Below are positions 8,133 to 16,531 of a stretch of 64,000 nt of DNA, in pieces. Position 1 is the stretch's first letter, and the number at the start of each line of letters is the position of its first letter. The DNA is taken from the NCBI GenBank assembly GCA_036010905.1, contig DASCMH010000065.1, positions 62,001-126,000 of the forward strand. Direction: 5' to 3'. Source of the stretch: SMWD01 sp002729875 (lineage in GTDB: Bacteria > Pseudomonadota > Gammaproteobacteria > Steroidobacterales > GCA-2729495). The position numbers and the translations under genes are program-made. A model generated the notes under the pieces. That model was not told where the DNA came from and ran no database searches. It worked only from the letters and a program-made list of their open reading frames with translations.

Positions 8133-9710
8133 ATGAATCAGCGAGCCAATGACCGCGTCATTATATTTGACACGACTTTGCGCGACGGAGAACAGGCACC
8201 TGGATGCAGTATGACGCTGCGGGAGAAATTGCGTGTTGCCGCTGCTCTGCGAGATCTGCAAGTCGATGTTATCGAGGCTGGTTTCGCAGCCGCCTCACCG
8301 GGCGATTTTGCGGCGGTTGCCAGCATCGCAGAAGAGATAGAAGGGCCCATTATCTGCAGCCTGGCTCGCTGTCATCCGGGGGACATTGAAAAAGCCGCTC
8401 AAGCGGTTGCGGCAGCTAAACACAATCGAATACACGTTTTCGTCGCTACCAGTGAAATTCACCGCAAATACAAGCTCGAGATGGCCAAGGATGAGATCAT
8501 CAAGCGTGCAGCGGATGCGGTCCGCATGGCCCGCGAAGTCTGCGACGATGTCGAATTCTCAGCCGAAGACGCCTCCCGGACCGAGCCGGCTTACCTGGCT
8601 GATGTCGTGGCAGCAGTCATCGAGGCAGGAGCCGGGACCGTCAATATCCCCGACACCGTCGGTTATACCATACCGGATGAATTTTCCGATCTGTTCGGCT
8701 ACCTGAAGGCGAATGTTGCGGATATTGACAAGACGGTGCTGAGTGTCCATTGCCACAATGACCTGGGCATGGCTGTTGCCAACAGCCTGTCAGCAGTTGT
8801 CGCCGGCGTCCGGCAGATTGAGTGCACGATCAACGGCATCGGCGAGCGAGCCGGAAACTGCTCGCTCGAAGAAATCGTCATGGCACTTAAGACCCGGGCC
8901 GAGTTTTTCGGGATTGGCACAGCGATCGATACGCGCAAACTGTACCCAACCAGCCGACTTGTCGCGCAAATTACCGGTATGCATGTACCGCGGAACAAGG
9001 CCATTGTCGGTGAAAACGCATTTGCTCACGAGGCCGGTATTCACCAGCATGGCATGCTCAAACACGCTTCTACATATGAAATCATGCTCCCTGAAGATGT
9101 CGGCTTGAGCAAATCAAACCTGATTCTGGGCAAACACAGTGGGCGCCACGCATTCCGTGAACGGGTTGAACAATTGGGATTTTCCCCAGATGATACTGAA
9201 TTGAACCGCGCTTTCGAGAAATTCAAACATCTGGCGGATCGCAAGAAAGAGCTGTTCGATGCCGATATCGAAGCGATCATCATGAATGTCGAGGGCGATC
9301 AGCGCGGCCCGTGGACCCTGAAGGAGTTGAACACTTCAGCTAGTATGACGGCACAGGCCACCGGTTCTGTGTGCCTTGACCATGAAGACGGGCACAGTAT
9401 TAAAAAAGCTACCGTTGGTGCCGGCCCGGTCGAAGCCGCTTTCAAGGCCATCGAGCAAGTGGTCGGGTTTGAAACGAAAGTCAGCAATTTCGAGGTGCGC
9501 AGCGTCTCAATGGGTGACGATGCCCAGGGTGAGGTAACTGTCACCGTTGAATATAATGGTCACAGCTACCGGGGCAACGGTATCAGCACCGACATTGTCG
9601 AAGCGGGTGCGCGCGCTTTTCTTGAGGTAATCAATCGAATCTGCCGACAGCAGATGGCAGGTACTCTGGATGATAAGAACTCACCATCCGATACAGTCGC
9701 AAGGATATAG
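8133..9710 (+). CDS. leuA: 2-isopropylmalate synthase
   Basis: A 525-residue enzyme, close to E. coli LeuA (523), that condenses acetyl-CoA with 2-oxoisovalerate to give 2-isopropylmalate, the committed step of leucine synthesis. The N-terminal TIM barrel shows DTTLRDGEQAPG (residues 13-24), the metal-binding HCH at 206-208 in VHCHNDLG, and GIGERAGN near 232. The C-terminal part, about 390-510, is the leucine-binding regulatory domain, so feedback inhibition is expected. The start is supported by GGGAGG 6 nt upstream. It is the first gene of leuA-ilvE-leuCDB. Confidence 0.97.
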   Translation: MNQRANDRVIIFDTTLRDGEQAPGCSMTLREKLRVAAALRDLQVDVIEAGFAAASPGDFAAVASIAEEIEGPIICSLARCHPGDIEKAAQAVAAAKHNRIHVFVATSEIHRKYKLEMAKDEIIKRAADAVRMAREVCDDVEFSAEDASRTEPAYLADVVAAVIEAGAGTVNIPDTVGYTIPDEFSDLFGYLKANVADIDKTVLSVHCHNDLGMAVANSLSAVVAGVRQIECTINGIGERAGNCSLEEIVMALKTRAEFFGIGTAIDTRKLYPTSRLVAQITGMHVPRNKAIVGENAFAHEAGIHQHGMLKHASTYEIMLPEDVGLSKSNLILGKHSGRHAFRERVEQLGFSPDDTELNRAFEKFKHLADRKKELFDADIEAIIMNVEGDQRGPWTLKELNTSASMTAQATGSVCLDHEDGHSIKKATVGAGPVEAAFKAIEQVVGFETKVSNFEVRSVSMGDDAQGEVTVTVEYNGHSYRGNGISTDIVEAGARAFLEVINRICRQQMAGTLDDKNSPSDTVARI

Positions 9711-9722
9711 GAAGGAAAACTC

Positions 9723-10667
9723 ATGACCATTAACTCTAACGACTGGATCTGGCACAACGGCAAACTCATACCATGGGATCAGGCCCAGGTACATGTAATG
9801 ACTCATGCGCTTCATTATGGTTCATCGGTATTTGAGGGGATCCGGGTCTATGCGACGCCGGAAGGTTCACAGGTCTTTCGGCTGCAGGCACACACGCGGC
9901 GACTGTTCGATTCGGCACGGATCCACCGGATCCCAATCCCCTACTCCGCTGCTGAAATCGATGCGGCGTGCCGCGAGGTTGTGGTCGCCAATCAACTGAC
10001 CAACGGGGCCTATATCCGGCCGATTGCATTTCGCGGTTGCGGCAATATCGGCCTGGCCCCCGAACCCGACCATCCAACCGATATCTCCATCGCAGCCTGG
10101 GAATGGGGCACCTATCTCGGTGACGAAGCCATTGAAAACGGTGTCGATGTTTGCATCTCATCCTGGCAACGGGTAGCGCCCAACACTATCCCGGCACTGG
10201 CCAAGGCCGGGGGTAACTACCTGTCGAGCACACTCGTCAGCCTCGAGGCTCGTGACCACGGTTATGACGAAGGCATCGCCCTGGCCGCAGATGGCACAGT
10301 CAGTGAAGGCGCTGGCGAAAACCTGTTCCTGATTCGCGACGGCGTCATTTATACGCCCAATGCGACGGCATCTATTCTGACCGGCATCACCCGGGCAAGT
10401 GTCATGATACTGGCGGAAGAACTCGGCCTCGGTGTTGCCGAACAATCAATTCCGCGTGAAATGCTGTATATCGCAGATGAAATATTCCTGACCGGTACAG
10501 CGGCGGAGATCACCCCGGTGCGTTCAGTTGACCGTATCGAGATTGGTACCGGCAAGCGCGGCCCGATCACCAAACAACTACAGGACAAATTTTTTGGCCT
10601 GTTTAACGGTTCTACCGAGGATAAATGGGGCTGGCTGGAACCGGTCGGCGACGTGGCCAGCACCTGA
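9723..10667 (+). CDS. ilvE: Branched-chain amino acid aminotransferase
   Basis: A 314-residue class IV PLP aminotransferase that carries out the last step of leucine, isoleucine and valine synthesis. The PLP lysine is K161 in ALAKAGGNYL, and the cofactor-contacting E195 lies in VSEGAGEN, as in E. coli IlvE. It follows leuA by 12 nt, and an AGGAAGG-like Shine-Dalgarno precedes the ATG. Placement inside a leu operon fits its role in the final transamination of 4-methyl-2-oxopentanoate. Confidence 0.95.
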   Translation: MTINSNDWIWHNGKLIPWDQAQVHVMTHALHYGSSVFEGIRVYATPEGSQVFRLQAHTRRLFDSARIHRIPIPYSAAEIDAACREVVVANQLTNGAYIRPIAFRGCGNIGLAPEPDHPTDISIAAWEWGTYLGDEAIENGVDVCISSWQRVAPNTIPALAKAGGNYLSSTLVSLEARDHGYDEGIALAADGTVSEGAGENLFLIRDGVIYTPNATASILTGITRASVMILAEELGLGVAEQSIPREMLYIADEIFLTGTAAEITPVRSVDRIEIGTGKRGPITKQLQDKFFGLFNGSTEDKWGWLEPVGDVAST

Positions 10668-10791
10668 ATGTCATGCGTAGAACCGGCTGACAACCTCGTT
10701 GAATGCATCAACTTAATTTAATACGGCAAAAAACTGCTGCCACGGTTGAGTGGCTAAAATTTTTTAACCCAAATATCTGGAGTTCACTGGC

Positions 10792-12195
10792 ATGAGCGGT
10801 AAATCACTGTTCGAAAAAGTCTGGGAAGATCATCTGGTTAGCGCGGAAACACCGAGCAATCCGGCGGTACTGTATATAGACCTGCACCTGGCTCACGAGG
10901 TTACGACACCCCAGGCATTCACGCTCTTGCGTGAGCAAGGTCTGCCGGTTCGCCGTCCTGACCTGACGCTTGCAACGCTTGATCATTCGACACCAACGGT
11001 GCCGGTTGGCAGCCTGCAGGATCTCGATGTCCTGTCAGAACCGGCCCAAGCTGCACAGATTCGCCAGATGGCGAAAAACTGTGCAGATTTCGGAATAGAA
11101 CTGCACGGCTTCGGTAGTGACCAGCGCGGTATCGTCCATGTCATTGGCCCGGAAATCGGTGCGACGCAACCCGGTAAAACAATCGTCTGTGGCGATAGCC
11201 ATTCAAGCACCCACGGTGCATTCGGTGCGCTGGCATTCGGTATCGGCAGCACCGAAGTCGGCCATGTGCTCGCAACCCAGTGCCTGTTGCAGCGCAAACC
11301 AATGAGCATGGCCATTAACTTCAACGGTCGCTTGCCGGTCGGCGTCACTGCCAAGGACATCATTCTGGCAACCATTGGCGAGATTGGCGTGAATGGCGGG
11401 ACCGGTCATGTCATCGAATATCGGGGCAACGTAATCAGTAACCTGAGCATGGAAGAGCGCATGACGATCTGTAACATGACGATTGAAGCCGGTGCGCGAG
11501 CCGGCATGATGGCGCCGGACAATACGACCGTTGAATTTCTGGCCGGACGCCCGCAAGCGCCGGTTGGCGCAGACTGGGATAGCGCCGTCACGCGCTGGCT
11601 CAGCCTGCCGTCCGATGATGATGCCGGCTTTGACCGGGAAATCGATATTGATGTGACAAACCTGCAACCAATGGTTACATTTGGCACGAACCCGGGCATG
11701 GTCGTGCCGGTTACCGACCCGGTACCGGACGGCAACGGTGAGCCGAGTTTTCGCAAGGCGCTTGATTACATGGGCCTGGAATCGGGTCAGCCGATGCAAC
11801 AAACTTCAGTCGACATCGTTTTTGTCGGCAGTTGTACCAACTCCCGGCTACCCGACCTGCGTACCACAGCCCGGGTACTGAAAGGTCGCAAGGTTGCAGA
11901 TTCGGTACGGATGCTCGTCGTGCCGGGCTCGGAAATCATCAAGCAACAGGCCGAGGCCGAAGGGCTGCACGAAATCTTTCTGGCCGCCGGCGCCGAATGG
12001 CGTGAGGCCGGCTGTTCAATGTGCCTGGGCATGAATGGCGATAATCTGCAGCCCGGTCAGTTGTGCGTCAGCACCAGTAACCGCAACTTCGAAGGTCGCC
12101 AGGGCATTGGTGGTCGAACCGTGCTGGCAAGCCCTGAAACAGCAGCCGCATCCGCCGTTAACGGACACATTACCGATCCACGCACCATGCTCTGA
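10792..12195 (+). CDS. leuC: 3-isopropylmalate dehydratase large subunit
   Basis: A 467-residue aconitase-family subunit that, with LeuD, isomerises 2- to 3-isopropylmalate. The three [4Fe-4S] ligands are visible: C348 (GSCTNSR), C408 and C411 (GCSMCLG), each one residue off the E. coli positions. GDSHSSTHGAFG near residue 134 belongs to the active site. The 124-nt gap from ilvE holds a small hairpin (10739-10754, GCCAC/GTGGC) followed by TAAAATTTTTT, a possible weak terminator that could tune expression of the distal genes. TGGAG lies 9 nt upstream of the ATG. Confidence 0.97.
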   Translation: MSGKSLFEKVWEDHLVSAETPSNPAVLYIDLHLAHEVTTPQAFTLLREQGLPVRRPDLTLATLDHSTPTVPVGSLQDLDVLSEPAQAAQIRQMAKNCADFGIELHGFGSDQRGIVHVIGPEIGATQPGKTIVCGDSHSSTHGAFGALAFGIGSTEVGHVLATQCLLQRKPMSMAINFNGRLPVGVTAKDIILATIGEIGVNGGTGHVIEYRGNVISNLSMEERMTICNMTIEAGARAGMMAPDNTTVEFLAGRPQAPVGADWDSAVTRWLSLPSDDDAGFDREIDIDVTNLQPMVTFGTNPGMVVPVTDPVPDGNGEPSFRKALDYMGLESGQPMQQTSVDIVFVGSCTNSRLPDLRTTARVLKGRKVADSVRMLVVPGSEIIKQQAEAEGLHEIFLAAGAEWREAGCSMCLGMNGDNLQPGQLCVSTSNRNFEGRQGIGGRTVLASPETAAASAVNGHITDPRTML

Positions 12196-12212
12196 AGCGG
12201 AAATTTGCAATT

Positions 12213-12797
12213 ATGGAAAAACTGACACATATACATTCCAGAACCATCGTCCTGCCACAAACCGATATCGATACCGATCAAATCATGCCGGGACGTTTCC
12301 TGACCTCGACAACCCGGGAAGGTCTCGGCGAGGCCCTTTTCGCCGACTGGCGCTACGCTGACGATGGCGCACCACTAGCCGACTTTGCGCTTAATCAGCC
12401 GGGTGCTGCCGAGCGCCAGGTGCTGGTTGCCGGTAACAATTTCGGCTGTGGCTCATCCCGAGAGCATGCGCCGTGGGGCCTGGTTGATTTTGGCTTTCGT
12501 GCCGTCATCAGCACCCAGTTTGCTGACATCTTCCGTAACAATTCCCTGAAGAACGGCCTGGTACCACTGATCGTCGATGAAGACACGCATAACTGGCTAC
12601 TGGAAAACCCTGGCGTCACGGTAGATATAGATGTGGCATCTGCCACTCTAAGCCTCCCAAACGGGACCTGTCGCGAATTTCCGCTCGATGGCTTTGCGCA
12701 GCACTGCCTGCTCGAAGGCCTGGATCAGCTTGGCTATTTGCTGAACAAGGAAACCGAAATCAGTCATTTTGAGCAGGTGCGCAGATGGAAGCCCTGA
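12213..12797 (+). CDS. leuD: 3-isopropylmalate dehydratase small subunit
   Basis: A 194-residue swivel-domain partner of LeuC. It contains DTDQIMPGRFL near the N-terminus and the family motif NFGCGSSREHAPW at about residues 73-85, which contributes substrate-binding residues. The length matches enterobacterial LeuD (201). It starts 17 nt after leuC, and its last 13 nt overlap leuB, so LeuD and LeuB translation is probably coupled. Confidence 0.96.
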   Translation: MEKLTHIHSRTIVLPQTDIDTDQIMPGRFLTSTTREGLGEALFADWRYADDGAPLADFALNQPGAAERQVLVAGNNFGCGSSREHAPWGLVDFGFRAVISTQFADIFRNNSLKNGLVPLIVDEDTHNWLLENPGVTVDIDVASATLSLPNGTCREFPLDGFAQHCLLEGLDQLGYLLNKETEISHFEQVRRWKP

Positions 12798-13864
12798 TTG
12801 CAGTCCTGCCGGGTGACGGTATCGGCCCGGAAATCATGCGCGAGGGGGTGCGTGTCCTTAAAACCGTTGCCGAATCAGCCGGACACCGGTTTGAACTGCG
12901 CGAAGCGCTAATCGGTGGCGCCGCCATCGATGCTAGCGGAGACGGCTTTCCAACCGAGACCCGAGCCATCGTCAAAGAAGCCGATGTCACGCTGCTCGGT
13001 GCCGTTGGCGGACCGCGATGGAGTGCGCCGGATACGCCGGTGCGCCCCGAACAGGGCCTGCTTGACCTGCGTGCAGCCATGAATGTATATGCCAACCTGA
13101 GGCCGGTTAAAACGCACCCTGCCCTGTATCCGGCCTCTCCCTTACGCCCCGAATACCTGATTGACGTTGACATCATGGTCGTTCGCGAGTTGACCGGGGG
13201 CATTTATTTTGGCGACAAGAAGCGCACAGCCGATCAGGCAACCGATGTCTGTACCTATCATCGCAGTGAAATAGAACGAGTGGTACGGATGGCTGCACAG
13301 TTTGCGCGTGAACGGCGCGGCAAGGTTGCCTCGATTGACAAGGCCAATGTCCTTGAAACATCGCGTCTGTGGCGCAGCGTCACGGATCAACTGTTTCGTG
13401 AAGAATTCTCTGACCTGGAACTCGAAACAATGTTTGTTGATGCGGCTGCGATGCATTTGCTAACCCGGCCCGGTGAGTTTGACGTACTGGTCACCGAAAA
13501 CATGTTCGGCGATATTCTGACCGATGAAGCATCGATGCTATGCGGTTCCCTCGGCATGCTGCCATCAGCATCGCTGAACGGGGATCTCTGCGGTTTATAC
13601 GAGCCGATCCATGGATCGGCTCCGGACATAGCCGGGCAGAACATCGCCAATCCATGCGCCACAATCCTGAGTGTTGCAATGATGCTTCGTCATACGCTGG
13701 CTCTCAAAGAAGAAGCTGCTCTGATCGAGCAAGCCGTATACGCAGCAATCGAGGCTGGCTACCGAACCAGTGACATCGCCCTGACCGACACCAGGCCGGT
13801 CGGTACCTCAACCATGGGCGACCAGGTGATAGAACAATACCGGCAATTGGTTAAGGCTAACTAG
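12785..13864 (+). CDS. leuB: 3-isopropylmalate dehydrogenase
   Basis: A 359-residue NAD-dependent beta-decarboxylating dehydrogenase that converts 3-isopropylmalate to 4-methyl-2-oxopentanoate. Family signatures are LPGDGIGPEIM (residues 8-18), a substrate loop with ELTGGIYFG near 138, the metal/substrate segment with NMFGDILTDE near 239, and the NAD-binding GSAPDIAGQNIANP near 278. The ATG lies inside leuD. Its 3' end overlaps the 3' end of the convergent metB gene by 8 nt, leaving no room for a separate terminator. Confidence 0.97.
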   Translation: MEALIAVLPGDGIGPEIMREGVRVLKTVAESAGHRFELREALIGGAAIDASGDGFPTETRAIVKEADVTLLGAVGGPRWSAPDTPVRPEQGLLDLRAAMNVYANLRPVKTHPALYPASPLRPEYLIDVDIMVVRELTGGIYFGDKKRTADQATDVCTYHRSEIERVVRMAAQFARERRGKVASIDKANVLETSRLWRSVTDQLFREEFSDLELETMFVDAAAMHLLTRPGEFDVLVTENMFGDILTDEASMLCGSLGMLPSASLNGDLCGLYEPIHGSAPDIAGQNIANPCATILSVAMMLRHTLALKEEAALIEQAVYAAIEAGYRTSDIALTDTRPVGTSTMGDQVIEQYRQLVKAN

Positions 13865-15032
13865 AACTCACTGCTGCGGCAGTTTCAAGCCCCTGCAGCA
13901 CGTCATGGAGCAGGTCATCGGTAGCCTCAATACCCACTGAAAGCCGCACCAGGCCATCGGAAATACCCGCCCTGGCAAGACTTTGCGGATCAAATGTTGC
14001 GTGTGTCATGGTCGCCGGATGTGCGGCCAGGCTTTCAACGCCACCGAGAGATTCGGCCAGCGTAAACAGTTCGACGCTTTCCAGAAATACCCGGGCCGCC
14101 GCCATACCACCCTTTAGCTCAAAACTCAGCATGGCGCCAAATCCAAGCTGCTGACTGGTTGCAATCTGGTGGCCCGGATGTGATTTGAGGCCCGGATAAT
14201 AAACCTTATCCACCGCCTCATGCGCACTGAGAATCTCTGCAAGCGATGAGGCATTTTTTTCATGTTGCTGCATCCGCACGTACAATGTTCGCAAGCCACG
14301 CATGGTCAGGAAACTATCGAACGGTGAACCGGACAGACCGAGCGCATTTGCCCACCACTGCATCTGTCCGTGCAGTGCCTCGTTCGCAGCAACGACCGCC
14401 CCCCCGACCATATCACTGTGACCATTCAGATATTTGGTGGTTGAATGCACGACGAGGTCGGCACCATGTTCGATGGGACGCTGTAACGCCGGCGACAGAA
14501 AGGTGTTATCGACAACCATCAGTGCTTCAGCCGATTCAGCCAGTTTCCTGGTTTGCGCCAGATCAACAATCCTCAGCAACGGGTTGGTCGGGCTTTCGAC
14601 CCAGATCATTTTCGCCCCCTCCGCCAGGGCAGCAGCGAGCACCTCGGGGTCGGTCTGATCGACGAGCCTGACATTGAACAGGCCGCGATTGGCGAGTCCG
14701 TTCAGCAGTCTGAAAGTACCGCCATAACAATCCTGTGGTCCCACAACCAGATCCTCGGGGTTAAGCATCTGGCATGCCAGGGTCACGGCAGCCATGCCCG
14801 AACTGGTAACCGTCGCACCAAAACCGCCTTCCAGATCGGCTAACACGCTGGCCAGTGCATCACGGGTCGGGTTGCCGGTCCGCGTATAATCGTACTGACG
14901 CGGCATATCAAAACCGGCGAAACTGAAATTTGTGCTCAGGTAGACGGGCGGCATCACCGCACCATGCTGCGAGTCAGTATCCACCCCTGCCCTGACCGCC
15001 CGGGTTTGTCTTGCTTTGTCGTTTTTATTCAT
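13857..15032 (-). CDS. metB: Cystathionine gamma-synthase
   Basis: A 391-residue Cys/Met-metabolism PLP enzyme that joins O-succinylhomoserine (or a related activated homoserine) with cysteine to form cystathionine in methionine synthesis. The PLP lysine is K200 in HSTTKYLNGHSD, and the whole length aligns with E. coli MetB (386 residues, K198), including DNTFLSPALQ and FTLAESLGGVESL. The open frame extends 28 codons further upstream, but the ATG at 15032 is preceded by AGAGAT and begins where MetB proteins begin. A direct O-succinylhomoserine sulfhydrylase is the main alternative. It stands alone, divergent from the his operon. Confidence 0.9.
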   Translation of the reverse strand: MNKNDKARQTRAVRAGVDTDSQHGAVMPPVYLSTNFSFAGFDMPRQYDYTRTGNPTRDALASVLADLEGGFGATVTSSGMAAVTLACQMLNPEDLVVGPQDCYGGTFRLLNGLANRGLFNVRLVDQTDPEVLAAALAEGAKMIWVESPTNPLLRIVDLAQTRKLAESAEALMVVDNTFLSPALQRPIEHGADLVVHSTTKYLNGHSDMVGGAVVAANEALHGQMQWWANALGLSGSPFDSFLTMRGLRTLYVRMQQHEKNASSLAEILSAHEAVDKVYYPGLKSHPGHQIATSQQLGFGAMLSFELKGGMAAARVFLESVELFTLAESLGGVESLAAHPATMTHATFDPQSLARAGISDGLVRLSVGIEATDDLLHDVLQGLETAAAVSSS

Positions 15033-15288
15033 ATCTCTGTGATTCCACCAAATAGCCGTGACATAGCGTTGCAGGGCGCGGAGTTTAGCCTGATTCGGCG
15101 AGTTGAATCCAACCAAATTGGCTAAAAATAAAAAATGGTTGATATGTTGTTTTCAAACATAATTCCCTGAGCTTACATCGAGCAGTATCTACCCTCGAGG
15201 CATCCCCACCAACGACATACCCATCCGGGAAAGCAAAAAAAACCTAACTTCGGTAAATAGCTTGCAATGCCACAGCCAATCTATTAAT

Positions 15289-15306
15289 GTATTAGCGTGT
15301 TATTAC
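15289..15306. promoter_or_regulatory. TrpR-type operator palindrome in front of hisR/hisG operon
   Basis: GTATTAGCGTGTTATTAC is an 18-nt inverted repeat with 12 of 18 positions symmetric. It has the same length and the same GTA.TA...TA.TAC outline as the E. coli TrpR operator. It ends 11 nt before the start of a TrpR-superfamily gene and overlaps the expected start of transcription from TTGCAA (15262-15267) and TAATGT (15285-15290). Autoregulation of the his operon by that protein is inferred. Confidence 0.55.
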
Positions 15307-15317
15307 AGTGATATACT

Positions 15318-15632
15318 ATGAAAGACCATAGAATTTTGAGTGCACGTCAGGAAGTGGCCGCCGAAGACAAATTATTTAACGCGCTTATCCGCCTGCAGAG
15401 CATTGATGAATTACGCGATTTCCTCCATGACCTGTGCACTCCGGCTGAGTTACAGGCCATGAAAGATCGCTGGGCTGCAGTCGAACTACTCGCCACAGGC
15501 ACGACCTATCGAGCCATACACGAGCAAACCGGGGTCAGCGTTACCACGGTCGGGCGCGTAGCGCGTTGCCTGACCGATGGTGCCGGAGGCTACCGAAAGG
15601 CACTTGAACAATTAAAGGGAACTGACGAATGA
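15318..15632 (+). CDS. hisR: YerC/HisR-type TrpR-superfamily transcriptional regulator
   Basis: A 104-residue DNA-binding protein. The core contains LCTPAELQAMKDRW (residues 40-53) and a helix-turn-helix with YRAIHEQTGVSVTTVGRVAR at about 64-83, the arrangement of TrpR and of the YerC/YecD subfamily. YerC-type genes head his operons in several bacteria and have been proposed as histidine-responsive repressors (HisR); the ligand here is inferred. The stop overlaps the hisG ATG (ATGA). Upstream lies an operator-like palindrome. A conventional Shine-Dalgarno is weak (AGTGA). Confidence 0.82.
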   Translation: MKDHRILSARQEVAAEDKLFNALIRLQSIDELRDFLHDLCTPAELQAMKDRWAAVELLATGTTYRAIHEQTGVSVTTVGRVARCLTDGAGGYRKALEQLKGTDE

Positions 15633-16531
15633 TCGATAAACGAACCCGTATCAAAATTGCGATCCAGAAATCCGGTCGCCTGACCGATCACTCGCTGGAT
15701 TTACTCGAGCGTTGCGGGCTTAAGTACACGCGCGGCCGCGACCAGTTAATCGGTTACGGCGAAAATATGCCGGTCGATCTGCTCTTCGTACGTGATGACG
15801 ATATTCCCGGACTGGTTCGTGATGATGTGTGTGACCTGGGCATTGCCGGCCTGAATATCATCGAGGAAAAGCGCCTTGAATTTGTCAGCGAAGGCATCAC
15901 GAAACCATATATCGAGGTCTGCCGACTGGACTATGGCCACTGTCGCCTTGCCTTCGGCTATCCTGAAACGGGCAGCATCCAGACCATTCAGGATCTTAAA
16001 GGTTCGACGATTGCAACCAGTTACCCGTTCATTCTGCGTGATTTTCTGCAGCAGAAGAATATCCCTGCCGATGTCATTGAGTTCTCGGGTGCGGTTGAAA
16101 TTGCGCCCAGTCTCGGCCGTGCGGATGTGATCTGTGACCTGGTTTCCACCGGAACAACCATGGCTGCGAACAAGATCCGCGAGGGGGAAACCATTCTTGA
16201 CAGTGAATGCATCCTGCTGAAAACTCCGGTGGCAATTTCCCCGGAAAAAACCGAGTGGGTTGATCGCTTGCAACAACGAATAGAGGGCGTCATGCAGGTA
16301 CGCGAGAGCAAGTACATCATGATGCACGCACCGAAAGTCGCCCTGCCCGACATCACGGCCCTGCTGCCCGGTGCTGAATCACCGACGGTTCTGCCCCTCG
16401 AGGGTTTTACCGATAAGGTCGCCATCCACGTCGTCTGTCGCGAGAACATTTTCTGGGAAACCCTGGAAGCACTAAAGGGTGTAGGTGCCAGTTCCATACT
16501 GGTCCTCCCGGTTGAGAAGATGCTGGCATGA
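15629..16531 (+). CDS. hisG: ATP phosphoribosyltransferase, long form
   Basis: A 300-residue HisG_L that catalyses the first step of histidine synthesis, joining ATP and PRPP. The length shows the long form: two catalytic subdomains (about 1-225) plus the C-terminal ACT-like regulatory domain (about 226-300) that binds histidine for feedback inhibition, so no HisZ is needed. Motifs include IAIQKSGRL (residues 10-18), DLGIAGLNIIEE near 70 and the PRPP-binding DLVSTGTTMAANKI near 170. It overlaps the regulator by 4 nt and hisD by 4 nt. Confidence 0.97.
   Translation: MIDKRTRIKIAIQKSGRLTDHSLDLLERCGLKYTRGRDQLIGYGENMPVDLLFVRDDDIPGLVRDDVCDLGIAGLNIIEEKRLEFVSEGITKPYIEVCRLDYGHCRLAFGYPETGSIQTIQDLKGSTIATSYPFILRDFLQQKNIPADVIEFSGAVEIAPSLGRADVICDLVSTGTTMAANKIREGETILDSECILLKTPVAISPEKTEWVDRLQQRIEGVMQVRESKYIMMHAPKVALPDITALLPGAESPTVLPLEGFTDKVAIHVVCRENIFWETLEALKGVGASSILVLPVEKMLA

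Noticed and set aside
11203..11802. A 199-codon open frame antisense to leuC
   Set aside because: Shadow of a conserved gene; no motif or translation signal of its own.
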